Of a DNA stretch of 14,285 nucleotides, positions 5,628 through 13,087 are shown in pieces. Source of the DNA: Actinomycetota bacterium (GTDB lineage: Bacteria > Actinomycetota > Actinomycetes > Nanopelagicales > Nanopelagicaceae). Made by a program: the position numbers and the translations under genes. The notes below the pieces were generated by a model. That model saw nothing but the letters and a program-made list of their open reading frames with translations. It did not search any database and had not been told where the DNA came from. Position 1 is the stretch's first letter; each line of letters starts with the position of its first letter. The stretch covers positions 1-14,285 of the forward strand of contig WLNN01000014.1 of NCBI GenBank assembly GCA_009699765.1. The letters are read 5' to 3'.

Positions 5628-7205
5628 TATCGGATCATTGACTGCTCGAGCCGGAGTAAAGAACTCTTTTCCCGCAGGAGAGCGCCATAAACAAGAGCCA
5701 TCGGCATAGCTGTCTACCTTCCAGCCATGATGAGTCTTTAATTTGTGATGCCTTCGGCAGAGCGCGCCGAGATTCTCTGAAGAAGTTGCGCCACCTGATT
5801 CCCAACTCTGTGCATGATCTAAGTCAGAGAGAATTGCAGAACGTCTACATCCAGGAAATCTACAAGTTCGATCACGAGCGATGAGGAAATCTTTTAACGC
5901 CTGTGGCGGTTCATAATGTTCTCGACCAAAATCGAGAAGATTGCCGGTGATTGGTTCGGTTATAAACCTTTTCCACCTTCCATCTGCCGCGATTTCTCGA
6001 GCGAGTGATGCAGGAATTGGGCCATAACCTGCAAGTTCTCCCGGATTTTCAGCTAAGCCCATCAAAGTGGGGAGATCGATTGTGACATTTACAGTCAATG
6101 GGCGGCGATGCGGAGTGACTTCATCGAGTGTGGATGCCAAGAACTGAGAAGCAATCGCAGCAAGTGCATCAGCGCGCTTCATATCCTTAGAGCGGTTATC
6201 TGAACCTGAATGCGAACATCCCATCACCTGATCGTTAGCGCCAGCTTGATTGTTAGCGCCAGCTTGATCGTTAGCGCCAGCTTGATCGTTAATCCCAAGC
6301 GGATTAGCTGATTTCTCTTGCTTAGTTAGCTTGCTTCCTGCTGAATCCTCGCTGGCGCATTCTCTGCATGAACGATTGCTACGAAGAATAAATGACTCAA
6401 TCGCACTCATAATGATTTTTGCTTCATGTGCAGGGAGAAGTGCAATGACTGTTGACATTCCATCCGGCTCATCAAAACATGTGACACGCCGCATTTCACG
6501 TGCACTCTGAAAGGTATCTTCAAACTCTTCTGGAGTGCGCTGTGCAATGACTTTTCGGACTAGGTTGCCAACTTGAGAAGGTGTATGAAACTCTGCATAT
6601 GCAATTGCACGGTTTTCAATCTCGAATATAACTGAATCAGGTAATCCGCGATTGAGAGCCGAAGCAGTCTCACGCGCGATTGCATTTGCATGAGCTGATG
6701 AAATTTCACCAGTAGCTAGAGCGGAACAGGTATTTGGAAGATGATTGGTTAAGGCACGAGCGATATCAATTTTGATCTGAGCGCCAGTAGGTGAGAGGCG
6801 AAGCGCCGTAGAGACATCCTCGCGCTCTGAATCATCAATGCTATAAATCGGATCATCGCCTCTTGAAGATTCGCGACCGGCTACTGCAATTATTGCGCGG
6901 TGCATAAGCGCCTGAATCCACGACTCCTGACGTTCGATTGCAGTGAGGTAATCAATTCTGGAAGCTGTTGGAAGTTGCTGCGGATCGATTGCAGCTAACT
7001 GAGAAAGAACGCTCGCATTCGGTATTGCGTGGAGAAGTCTGGTCACCTTCGCTGGAAGATCGAGTTCAATTTCTTCGTGGCCTAGGAGCGATCCCGCATC
7101 CTCAATAGATTGAAAGATTGAAGCAGAGCTTGGCTTGCTTTCTCTTGCTATGCGCGCAGAGAATCCTTTTTCGCCATTGTCGCTGATGATGAATGCTGTG
7201 CTCAT
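5625..7205 (-). CDS. DUF222/HNH endonuclease domain protein (13E12 repeat family)
   Basis: This 526-residue protein belongs to the DUF222-HNH family, abundant and often multi-copy in actinobacteria and related to mycobacterial 13E12-repeat proteins. The long helical DUF222 domain covers most of the N-terminal half. A Gln-Ala-Gly-Ala-Asn-Asp repeat forms a linker at about residues 302-325. The C-terminal HNH nuclease motif is CRFPGC, then LSDLDHAQSWESGG, ENLGALCRRHHKLKTHHGW. The zinc cysteines and the His, Asn and His residues all appear intact, so nuclease activity is plausible but its target is unknown. ATG at 7205 is preferred. A TTG at 7268 would add 21 residues, but it lies two bases from a -10-like TATACA (7276-7271). 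The gene ends 10 bases before trhO starts. Confidence 0.9.
   Translation of the reverse strand: MSTAFIISDNGEKGFSARIARESKPSSASIFQSIEDAGSLLGHEEIELDLPAKVTRLLHAIPNASVLSQLAAIDPQQLPTASRIDYLTAIERQESWIQALMHRAIIAVAGRESSRGDDPIYSIDDSEREDVSTALRLSPTGAQIKIDIARALTNHLPNTCSALATGEISSAHANAIARETASALNRGLPDSVIFEIENRAIAYAEFHTPSQVGNLVRKVIAQRTPEEFEDTFQSAREMRRVTCFDEPDGMSTVIALLPAHEAKIIMSAIESFILRSNRSCRECASEDSAGSKLTKQEKSANPLGINDQAGANDQAGANNQAGANDQVMGCSHSGSDNRSKDMKRADALAAIASQFLASTLDEVTPHRRPLTVNVTIDLPTLMGLAENPGELAGYGPIPASLAREIAADGRWKRFITEPITGNLLDFGREHYEPPQALKDFLIARDRTCRFPGCRRSAILSDLDHAQSWESGGATSSENLGALCRRHHKLKTHHGWKVDSYADGSCLWRSPAGKEFFTPARAVNDPI
6231..6300 (-). repeat. 18-bp in-frame tandem repeat inside the HNH gene
   Basis: Units starting at 6231, 6249 and 6267 (plus-strand ATCGTTAGCGCCAGCTTG; the second differs by one base), plus a degenerate fourth copy from 6285, encode a six-residue repeat QAGAND on the minus strand. 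It sits in the linker between DUF222 and HNH. Near identity at the DNA level indicates recent slippage or expansion. Confidence 0.9.
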
Positions 7206-7270
7206 AGAGGAGATATTTGTGGTGCGCACCGACAGAAATGGTTGATATTCACAGGTTGAAATACGCAAGA

Positions 7271-7276
7271 TGTATA
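7271..7276 (-). promoter_or_regulatory. Candidate -10 box for the HNH gene
   Basis: TATACA on the minus strand would start transcription near 7264, giving a leader of about 60 bases before the ATG at 7205. No good -35 was found. Confidence 0.3.
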
Positions 7277-7351
7277 CGAAATGCTTACAAAGGTCGTGAG
7301 CAATACGATGCGTTGATGAATCGCTCCAAATGCTTTACGAGTTGTAGGTAG

Positions 7352-7428
7352 TTGAAAGTTCAATTAAACTTCGAGGAGTAGAAGCACTTCTTTTTTCAGA
7401 GGCGCAGAAAGCAGCACTTTTAAAAGTG
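7352..7428. promoter_or_regulatory. Palindromes in the divergent HNH/pirin intergenic region
   Basis: The 288-base gap between the HNH start (7205) and the pirin start (7494) holds a perfect 14-bp palindrome, CACTTTTAAAAGTG (7415-7428), and the overlapping dyads TTGAA-AG-TTCAA (7352-7363) and AAGTT-CAATTA-AACTT (7356-7371). They lie upstream of the pirin gene and could be operator sites. No tRNA or ORF was seen in this gap. Confidence 0.4.
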
Positions 7429-7493
7429 TAGAAAGAATTTGGATCAAAGGCTTAGAAATAATTTGCTAAAGAAGTTCTAGAAAAGAGGATCTC

Positions 7494-8582
7494 GTGCCAG
7501 CAGTAACAGTCAGTGATATCACGGTACTTCCACGTATCAGCGCTGGTACCAATCTGCGTGCTCGCTCAATAAAGAGCATCACCACTGCACCTCAAGGATA
7601 CGAAGGCGAGGGCTTTCCTGTTCGCCGCGCATTTGCCGGCGTTGATTTACAAGAGCTTGATCCGTTTATTCACCTAGATCAAATGGGTGAAGTCGAATAC
7701 GCACCTGGTGAGCCAAAGGGAACTCCGTGGCACCCACATCGTGGATTTGAAACGGTTACATACATTATTGATGGAATTTTTGATCACCAAGATTCAAATG
7801 GTGGTGGCGGGACAATTACAAATGGCGATACTCAATGGATGACTGCAGGTGGTGGAATTCTTCACATTGAAACTCCACCAGAGTCATTAGTTATGTCAGG
7901 TGGTTTATTCCATGGATTCCAACTTTGGGTAAATCTTCCAGCTGTAAAGAAATGGTCACCTCCTGCTTATCAAGATGTTCGTGCCAATGATGTAGCACTT
8001 CTTTCTACACCTGATGGTGGATCACTCCTTCGCGTTATCGCAGGTGAAGTTGATGGACATCATGGCCCAGGAAATACGCAGACACCGATCACTTTGTTGC
8101 ATGCAACAGTTGCACCAGGTGCCGAACTTCGTCTTCCATGGCGCAAGGATTACAACGCACTTGTATATGCGATGTCAGGACATGGCTTTGTTGGCGACGA
8201 ACAACGCCCAATAACAATGGGTCAGCTCACGGTTTTTGGTGATGGAGATGCAATTGTTGTACGTGCTGCAAAGCAACAAGAATCGCGTTCTCCAAATCTT
8301 GAATTATTTATTCTGGGTGGTCAGCCAATCAAAGAGCCTGTTGCATGGATGGGCCCATTTGTTATGAATACAAAGCGCGAAGTACTGCAGGCATTTGAAG
8401 ATTTTCAGAAAGGTTTGCTTGGATCTATTCCGGCAATCTATAAAGATGATGCGAAGCGACCTGAAAATGGTTCTCGCCTAAATCGCACCGACAAACTCAG
8501 TGGAGATGTGAAGTCAGTAGATATTGCGGCCAAAGAGATTCTTGATGTTCACGGAGCTCCTACCGAACTACAAGAAGGCTAG
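7494..8582 (+). CDS. Pirin family protein
   Basis: Pirins are bicupin proteins. Some act as quercetin dioxygenases or redox-sensitive regulators, and many are uncharacterised. The 362-residue protein carries the N-terminal cupin metal site: H80 and H82 in WHPHRGFETVTYI and H124 and E126 in GILHIE. The spacing is like the H56/H58/H101/E103 site of human pirin. The segment FHGFQLWVNLP and a second, more divergent cupin follow, then a C-terminal extension after about residue 300 that makes it longer than classical pirins (about 290). The start is GTG at 7494, behind a modest AGAGG (7484-7488). It is transcribed alone, convergent with argF downstream. The specific reaction cannot be predicted. 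Confidence 0.93.
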   Translation: MPAVTVSDITVLPRISAGTNLRARSIKSITTAPQGYEGEGFPVRRAFAGVDLQELDPFIHLDQMGEVEYAPGEPKGTPWHPHRGFETVTYIIDGIFDHQDSNGGGGTITNGDTQWMTAGGGILHIETPPESLVMSGGLFHGFQLWVNLPAVKKWSPPAYQDVRANDVALLSTPDGGSLLRVIAGEVDGHHGPGNTQTPITLLHATVAPGAELRLPWRKDYNALVYAMSGHGFVGDEQRPITMGQLTVFGDGDAIVVRAAKQQESRSPNLELFILGGQPIKEPVAWMGPFVMNTKREVLQAFEDFQKGLLGSIPAIYKDDAKRPENGSRLNRTDKLSGDVKSVDIAAKEILDVHGAPTELQEG

Positions 8583-8614
8583 AACTTCTAACGAATATCG
8601 CATACGCGAGAAAA

Positions 8615-9553
8615 CTAATTGCCTTTAATTTCCCCGCGAGTTAGGTGATACAAAAGAGCTTGAATAGTTGTGCGACGGTGGTGTGCCTCGCGCCAAATAA
8701 CTGACTTTGGTCCATCAATAACCGAGGCAGCAACTTCTTCGCCTCGGTGCGCTGGAAGACAGTGCATAAAAATTGAATCTTCAGTTGTCAATGACATTAA
8801 GTGATCGTTGATTGCAAAAGGAGATAAGGCAGCGAACTTCTCGGCACGTTCTGCTTCAGGATCTCCCATCGACATCCACACATCTGTATAAAGAATGCTG
8901 GCGTCTTTTGCTGCTGCTTCTGCATCATTACTAACTTCAATAGTCGCGCCACTCTTGCTAGCAATTTCTTTTGCTCGTGCAACAACAGCTTCATCTGGAG
9001 CAAATTTTCCAGCTGGTGTAGCCGCAACTACGTGAGCGCCCATGATTGCGCCCATAATCAACCAGGCATGAGCCATATTGTTTCCATCGCCTAGATAAAC
9101 GAACTTACGACCACTGATATCGCTACCAAAATTTTCGCGAATAGTGACCCAGTCAGCTAATAACTGAGTTGGGTGGTCAGTATCTGTTAGACCATTAATA
9201 ATCGGAATAGTTGAATTAGCACCAAGTTCATCGACATCACTCTGGGCAAAGGTACGAATAATCATTGCATCGCAGAATTCGCTAACGATTCGCGCTGTAT
9301 CTGCGATTGTTTCGCCCCTGCCCAATTGCAGCTCATCGCCACGAATGAAAATTGGAGTACCGCCAAGGTGTGCAACGGCGGTCTCAGAAGCTAAACGGGT
9401 ACGCGTTGAAGGTTTTGTCATGTAAATCGCTACGGTCTTATTGCTCAGCGCAGTATTGGCACGCAGAGGCTGATTTGCGAAATCACTTGCTGTGGCAAGG
9501 AGAAGTTCAAGATCTTCGCGAGAGAGATCTTCAGTTTTCAATAAATCCTTCAT
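8615..9553 (-). CDS. argF: Ornithine carbamoyltransferase
   Basis: This enzyme joins carbamoyl phosphate to ornithine to make citrulline in arginine biosynthesis, in the cytoplasm. The 312-residue protein has the carbamoyl-phosphate motif STRTR (residues 49-53), R100 in IIRTF, HPTQ (127-130), the ornithine-loop signature DVWMSMG (224-230) and HCLPAHRGEEV (264-274). The SMG and HCLP motifs distinguish it from aspartate carbamoyltransferase. The C-terminal segment reads EAHHRRTTIQALL, where most relatives have an EAENR-type sequence. The gene stands alone, with no arg genes on either side. The start ATG (9553) has no Shine-Dalgarno but follows TAGAAT by six bases, suggesting a leaderless mRNA. 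Confidence 0.93.
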   Translation of the reverse strand: MKDLLKTEDLSREDLELLLATASDFANQPLRANTALSNKTVAIYMTKPSTRTRLASETAVAHLGGTPIFIRGDELQLGRGETIADTARIVSEFCDAMIIRTFAQSDVDELGANSTIPIINGLTDTDHPTQLLADWVTIRENFGSDISGRKFVYLGDGNNMAHAWLIMGAIMGAHVVAATPAGKFAPDEAVVARAKEIASKSGATIEVSNDAEAAAKDASILYTDVWMSMGDPEAERAEKFAALSPFAINDHLMSLTTEDSIFMHCLPAHRGEEVAASVIDGPKSVIWREAHHRRTTIQALLYHLTRGEIKGN

Positions 9554-9559
9554 CGCAGA

Positions 9560-9565
9560 ATTCTA
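9560..9565 (-). promoter_or_regulatory. Candidate -10 box of a leaderless argF promoter
   Basis: TAGAAT on the minus strand ends six bases before the argF ATG at 9553, placing the predicted transcription start at the start codon. No convincing -35 or arginine-repressor box was recognised. Confidence 0.5.
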
Positions 9566-9648
9566 CCCGCCGGCGTCGATTGAGGTTCACATGATTTATT
9601 CCATCGAACCCTCACAAGCCTTTCAATGAGTTATTTACCTCTGGCGAC

Positions 9649-9654
9649 TATCCT
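9649..9654 (+). promoter_or_regulatory. Candidate -10 box of a leaderless DUF3039 promoter
   Basis: TATCCT ends six bases before the ATG at 9661 and no Shine-Dalgarno is present. It is divergent from the argF promoter 84 bases away. Confidence 0.45.
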
Positions 9655-9660
9655 TGCGCC

Positions 9661-9945
9661 ATGGGTGATTTCACGCGTGTAGATGAGGGCATCGGTACCA
9701 ACACTGATACCGACACGTTAACGCAGACGGTCCCAAATCTTCAAGAAGATGACGGTGGCCATGATCGATTCGCCCACTACATCAAAAAAGAGAAGATTGT
9801 TGAATCTGCGGTCACAGGCAAAGCTGTTAAAGCTTTATGTGGAAAGAAGTGGATACCTTCTCGAGACCCATCCCGATATCCGGTTTGTCCTGCATGCAAA
9901 GAAATCTTCGAAGGTCTTCGCCCAGGCCCAGAAGATAAAGAGTAA
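9661..9945 (+). CDS. DUF3039 family protein, putative zinc-binding
   Basis: This 94-residue protein matches the actinobacterial DUF3039 family, whose function is unknown to me. The N-terminal third is acidic and rich in Thr and Asp, probably disordered. The conserved core starts at about residue 34 (HDRFAHYIKKEKI) and runs through VTGKAVKALCGKKWIPSRDPSRYPVCPACKEIFEGL. Cys60, Cys76 and Cys79, perhaps with a nearby His, look like zinc ligands. The ATG start is supported by the -10-like TATCCT six bases upstream, which suggests a leaderless transcript. The GH18-type gene starts 18 bases after its stop, so read-through is possible. Confidence 0.88.
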   Translation: MGDFTRVDEGIGTNTDTDTLTQTVPNLQEDDGGHDRFAHYIKKEKIVESAVTGKAVKALCGKKWIPSRDPSRYPVCPACKEIFEGLRPGPEDKE

Positions 9946-9963
9946 TTCGAGTCCGCAATTGTG

Positions 9964-11772
9964 ATGAAATCTTCCAGACGAACCACCTATAGAAGCGTAA
10001 TTGGATTCATCGCCTTCGCACTAATACTTCCATTCTTTGGTTCTCCAGTAGCGCAAGCAGATGAGGTTGCACGGAAAATAATTAGCGGTTGGATGCCGTA
10101 CTACTCCACTGCAGATTCAATGATGAGTATTGAGACGAATACAGCATATATAAAAGAGGTCATGCCGTTTTGGTACACAGTAAAGTACGATGCGGAAAAG
10201 AAAAGAATTCGAATCTTAGATCTTTATAGTGCATTTGTTGGCGTTAAAGGGGCCCCTGTAAAGACAGTTATAGATTCATTGACTGCAATGGGTAAGGCTT
10301 CTATACCAACAATCACTGATGGAACACCAGAAAATGTATTAGCGGGCTTGTTAGCGTCGCCAAGTTCGAGAACTCAATTAGTACAACTCATCACAGATCT
10401 TACGGTGACAAATAAGTTTGCTGGTATAGATCTTGATTTTGAAGGATTTGCTTTCGTCGACAAAAGCTCTACATGGACTAAGACGGCGGGCTCGTGGGTT
10501 GCATTCATCAAAGAACTCAGTGCATCCCTGCATAGTAAAGAGAAAATTCTTTCGGTTACTACCCCATATGTTTGGGATCCAACAGCAAAGCAAAAGGGTT
10601 ACTATGTTTATGCATGGAAAGAAATAGCCAGCTCAATAGATCGGCTTCGGTTTATGGGTTATGACTATTCAGTGTCGAGACCAGGTCCGATTGGCCCTAT
10701 TTCTTGGACCGAAAAAACCTTGCAATATGCGACTTCAATTATGCCCAGTTCCAAAATCTATTTAGGCTTGCCAGGTTATGCACGTGGTTGGGTTACGTCG
10801 GTTCAAGGTGTTTGTCCTTCTGATGTTGCATCCGCAATTAAAGTTGGAGCCAAGACTGAAACAGCAATGTCAAACATACGAGACCTTCGACTGACATATG
10901 GATTCGTACCGATCTACAACGAACTCTATGGCGAGATGACGTTTTCCTATGACAAGGTATATAACGGTCTTACTTCCACCAAACTAGCTACTTCTTGCAC
11001 CGCGTCACGTACATTCTGGTATCAAGACCAAAAAGCGCTAGCAGTAAGGGCAGCTCTCGTGCCCAAATATAAATTGGGTGGAATAGCGATGTGGACTCTT
11101 GGAATGGAAGATGAAAATGCATTCGATGGCATAAAAGAAATTGCGATAGCAAATGCATTGGATGTGGTCTCATCAAATCTGACAATCGATTCAGCGACAG
11201 TTGATTATGGAAAGCCAATTACACTCAAAGCTAACGTTACATATAGGAATGGCAAGCCGCTTCCAAACGCTCAAGTCTTGGTCGAACGTTTTTCTGCTTC
11301 CGAAGATAAATGGTCCAAGATTGCTTCTGGAACAACAGATATATCTGGCCAGCTTGTAAAGCAAATTATCTTGGGCAGGAACTCGAATATTAGAATAAGA
11401 ACACCTGAATCTGAGTTTTTGACAGAGAGCACAAGCAATATTGTTGAGCTCTCGGTTAATCGATTAGTTCGGATTAATGCCCTAGGTTCCGTGAAGATTA
11501 ACAGCACACTTTCGATTAGTGGGAGTATAAATCCGAGGACCAAAGGAGTTTATGTAACGCTCGAGACGATTGAAGGTGGGGCGTGGAAGACCTATGGTGT
11601 GCCAATAACGACTGATATAAATGGTGACTTCAACTTCAAAATCCCTGTTTCCAAGCGCGGGGTAGTCACAGCACGCGTTTCAGTTGCTGCAGATATGGAT
11701 TTTGACTCTTTCACTTCACAGCAATTCTCAATTCTTGTTCGTGGCATTGGATCGACCGAGTTGGTTAAATAG
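9964..11772 (+). CDS. Secreted glycoside hydrolase family 18-type protein
   Basis: GH18 enzymes cut beta-1,4 bonds next to N-acetylglucosamine in chitin or peptidoglycan. The 602-residue protein begins with a signal peptide: basic SSRR, a hydrophobic stretch, then AQA before DEVARK, with cleavage predicted after about residue 32. The catalytic domain (about 38-400) has AGIDLDFEG, matching DGxDxDxE except that the first Asp is Ala. The catalytic acid is E160, with D156 and D158 present. MGYDYS (about 231-236) and [12 protein letters not shown] (about 372-383) are also typical. Two beta-rich Ig-like repeats follow (about 404-500 and 501-600). ATG 9964 was chosen over the adjacent GTG 9961; no Shine-Dalgarno is seen. 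AGA, AGG and ATA codons are commoner than in its neighbours, hinting at transfer or low expression. The substrate is unknown. Confidence 0.87.
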   Translation: MKSSRRTTYRSVIGFIAFALILPFFGSPVAQADEVARKIISGWMPYYSTADSMMSIETNTAYIKEVMPFWYTVKYDAEKKRIRILDLYSAFVGVKGAPVKTVIDSLTAMGKASIPTITDGTPENVLAGLLASPSSRTQLVQLITDLTVTNKFAGIDLDFEGFAFVDKSSTWTKTAGSWVAFIKELSASLHSKEKILSVTTPYVWDPTAKQKGYYVYAWKEIASSIDRLRFMGYDYSVSRPGPIGPISWTEKTLQYATSIMPSSKIYLGLPGYARGWVTSVQGVCPSDVASAIKVGAKTETAMSNIRDLRLTYGFVPIYNELYGEMTFSYDKVYNGLTSTKLATSCTASRTFWYQDQKALAVRAALVPKYKLGGIAMWTLGMEDENAFDGIKEIAIANALDVVSSNLTIDSATVDYGKPITLKANVTYRNGKPLPNAQVLVERFSASEDKWSKIASGTTDISGQLVKQIILGRNSNIRIRTPESEFLTESTSNIVELSVNRLVRINALGSVKINSTLSISGSINPRTKGVYVTLETIEGGAWKTYGVPITTDINGDFNFKIPVSKRGVVTARVSVAADMDFDSFTSQQFSILVRGIGSTELVK

Positions 11773-11779
11773 GCCCACT

Positions 11780-12073
11780 ATGGTCAAAACATCGGATGCG
11801 CTAGAAGAAGAACTTCGTGCGATATTTTCTGGAGACACTCCTTGGGTGACCATTGTTTGGGATGATCCTGTAAATCTACAAACATACGTTACTTATGTAT
11901 TTATGGAGCTTTTTGGTTATTCAAAAGCCAAGGCGACCGAATTAATGCTTCAGGTCCATAACGAAGGTAAAGCAATCGTTTCTACCGGCAGCCGTGAAGA
12001 GATGGAACATGATGTTGCTCGCCTTCATGAATTTGGATTATGGGCGACCCTTCAACGCGGGGATCAGATTTAA
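11780..12073 (+). CDS. clpS: ATP-dependent Clp protease adaptor ClpS
   Basis: ClpS binds proteins with N-degron residues and hands them to the Clp protease unfoldase (ClpC in actinobacteria). The 97-residue protein starts [12 protein letters not shown]. It contains the ClpS core [21 protein letters not shown] (about residues 21-41), [23 protein letters not shown] and the closing [19 protein letters not shown], all typical of actinobacterial ClpS. ATG 11780 was chosen because upstream in-frame starts lie inside the GH18 gene and add non-homologous sequence. It begins seven bases after that gene's stop. Its own TAA overlaps the ATG of the DUF2017 gene (TAATG), implying translational coupling. 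Confidence 0.95.
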   Translation: MVKTSDALEEELRAIFSGDTPWVTIVWDDPVNLQTYVTYVFMELFGYSKAKATELMLQVHNEGKAIVSTGSREEMEHDVARLHEFGLWATLQRGDQI

Positions 12074-12636
12074 TGAGTGCAAATGAAGGATTTAAGCGAC
12101 ACGGAGATCATTCATATGTCGCCACCTTTGATACGGCTGAGAAAGAAGTCGTTCTCAATCTCTGCGAACAATTGATTGAATTACTAGCAGAACGTGTCGA
12201 TCATGGCCATGAAGATCCGCTGGCTGCGTTAGTAGGAATTACTTCACATGATTCACCACCTGAAGATGAAGTTCTTCACCGATTATTACCGAATGCTTAT
12301 TCAGATGATGTTGATTCGGCAGAGTTTCGTCGATACACCGAATCCACGCTTCGAGGAAAGAAGCAAGCTCACGCAATGTCGATTCGCATGGCGCTAAAGA
12401 GTTCGCCCGAAGGCGATGTTGAACTCGATCATCAAGGTGCAAATGATTGGCTTGGTGGCCTTAACGATATTCGCTTGGCTTTAGGCGTTCGGCTAAAAAT
12501 CGAAAATAATAGCTACGAACATCTCGAGCTTTTATCTCCGGACGACCCTTTGCGCGGTGTTTATTCGGTATATACCTGGCTTGGCTGGTTACAAGAAACT
12601 TTGCTCTCGGCGCTAATGGATGAAATTTCAGATTAA
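12073..12636 (+). CDS. DUF2017 family protein
   Basis: This 187-residue protein is of the DUF2017 family, function unknown, found next to clpS in actinobacteria (as Rv1332 follows Rv1331 in M. tuberculosis). It is probably cytoplasmic and helical, with no signal peptide or membrane segment. Conserved-looking parts are the N-terminal segment up to TAEKEVVLNLCEQLIELL, the middle SDDVDSAEFRRYTE, and the C-terminal GANDWLGGLNDIRLALGVRL followed by YTWLGWLQETLL. ATG 12073 overlaps the clpS stop by one base and is preferred. An in-frame ATG at 12040 would overlap clpS by 34 bases. Co-occurrence suggests, but does not show, a link to Clp-dependent proteolysis. Confidence 0.9.
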   Translation: MSANEGFKRHGDHSYVATFDTAEKEVVLNLCEQLIELLAERVDHGHEDPLAALVGITSHDSPPEDEVLHRLLPNAYSDDVDSAEFRRYTESTLRGKKQAHAMSIRMALKSSPEGDVELDHQGANDWLGGLNDIRLALGVRLKIENNSYEHLELLSPDDPLRGVYSVYTWLGWLQETLLSALMDEISD

Positions 12637-12639
12637 GAT
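12634..12639 (+). promoter_or_regulatory. Candidate -10 box of a leaderless mec promoter
   Basis: TAAGAT ends six bases before the mec ATG (12646). Its first three bases are the DUF2017 stop codon. It would let the cysteine genes be transcribed separately from clpS-DUF2017. Confidence 0.45.
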
Positions 12640-12645
12640 GCGTCT

Positions 12646-13062
12646 ATGTCATTAACAATTTCGCGCACAATGGTCGATGCAATTCTCGAACAATCTCGCG
12701 CTGAATACCCAGACGAGTGTTGCGGAGTAATCCTCGGGCCAATCGGAAGAGATACACCTCAGCGTTTGAAGCCAATGATTAATGCGGCTCACTCACCAAC
12801 ATTTTACGAATTCGATCCGAAAGATTTGTTGGCCCTTTATCGTGAAGTTGATGATAAAGATGAAGAGATTGTCGTTATTTATCATTCACATACAGAGACC
12901 GAGGCAAGACCTTCACGTACAGATATTGCATATGCAGGCGAGCCTGGCGCACATTATGTCCTTGTCTCTACCCGCAAAGAGATTGCACCTGCAACTGAAT
13001 TTCGCTCATTTCGCATTATTGATGGCGTTGTTACTGAGGAAGAAGTTTCAATTACCGAATAA
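12646..13062 (+). CDS. mec: JAMM/MPN+ metallopeptidase Mec (CysO-cysteine peptidase)
   Basis: In M. tuberculosis, Mec (Rv1334) is a zinc peptidase that cleaves cysteine from the C terminus of CysO-cysteine, the last step of the CysO pathway. The 138-residue protein has a full JAMM site: E24 in YPDECCGVILG, then H80 and H82 in YHSHTETEARPS with S90 and D93 (HxHx7SxxD). The segment GAHYVLVSTR is also close to the mycobacterial protein. The ATG lies nine bases after the DUF2017 stop; there is no Shine-Dalgarno, but TAAGAT stands six bases upstream. Because the neighbouring CysO has residues beyond Gly-Gly, this enzyme may also trim the CysO precursor, as JAMM proteins QbsD and HcyD do for their partners. 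That second role is inference. Confidence 0.93.
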   Translation: MSLTISRTMVDAILEQSRAEYPDECCGVILGPIGRDTPQRLKPMINAAHSPTFYEFDPKDLLALYREVDDKDEEIVVIYHSHTETEARPSRTDIAYAGEPGAHYVLVSTRKEIAPATEFRSFRIIDGVVTEEEVSITE

Positions 13063-13075
13063 GTCATTTCTTCGC

Positions 13076-13081
13076 CATAAT
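13076..13081 (+). promoter_or_regulatory. Candidate -10 box of a leaderless cysO promoter
   Basis: CATAAT ends six bases before the cysO ATG (13088), in the 25-base gap after mec. No Shine-Dalgarno is seen in the gap. Confidence 0.4.
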
Positions 13082-13087
13082 ACGTTC

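Noticed and set aside
5615..5707. N-terminal extension of TrhO
   Set aside because: It overlaps the HNH domain coding sequence in another frame, and the family domain begins just after the GTG at 5614.
7384..7396. Hairpin AGAAG/CTTCT followed by a T-run, as a terminator
   Set aside because: The loop would be only two bases and the stem five; no gene on the plus strand ends nearby.
11684..11779. N-terminal extension of ClpS
   Set aside because: It lies within the GH18 gene in another frame and has no ClpS similarity.
12040..12072. Upstream ATG for the DUF2017 gene
   Set aside because: It overlaps clpS by 34 bases, whereas the ATG at 12073 gives the common TAATG stop-start overlap.
12782..13087. 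N-terminal extension of CysO
   Set aside because: It runs through mec in another frame; the CysO family N terminus starts at 13088.
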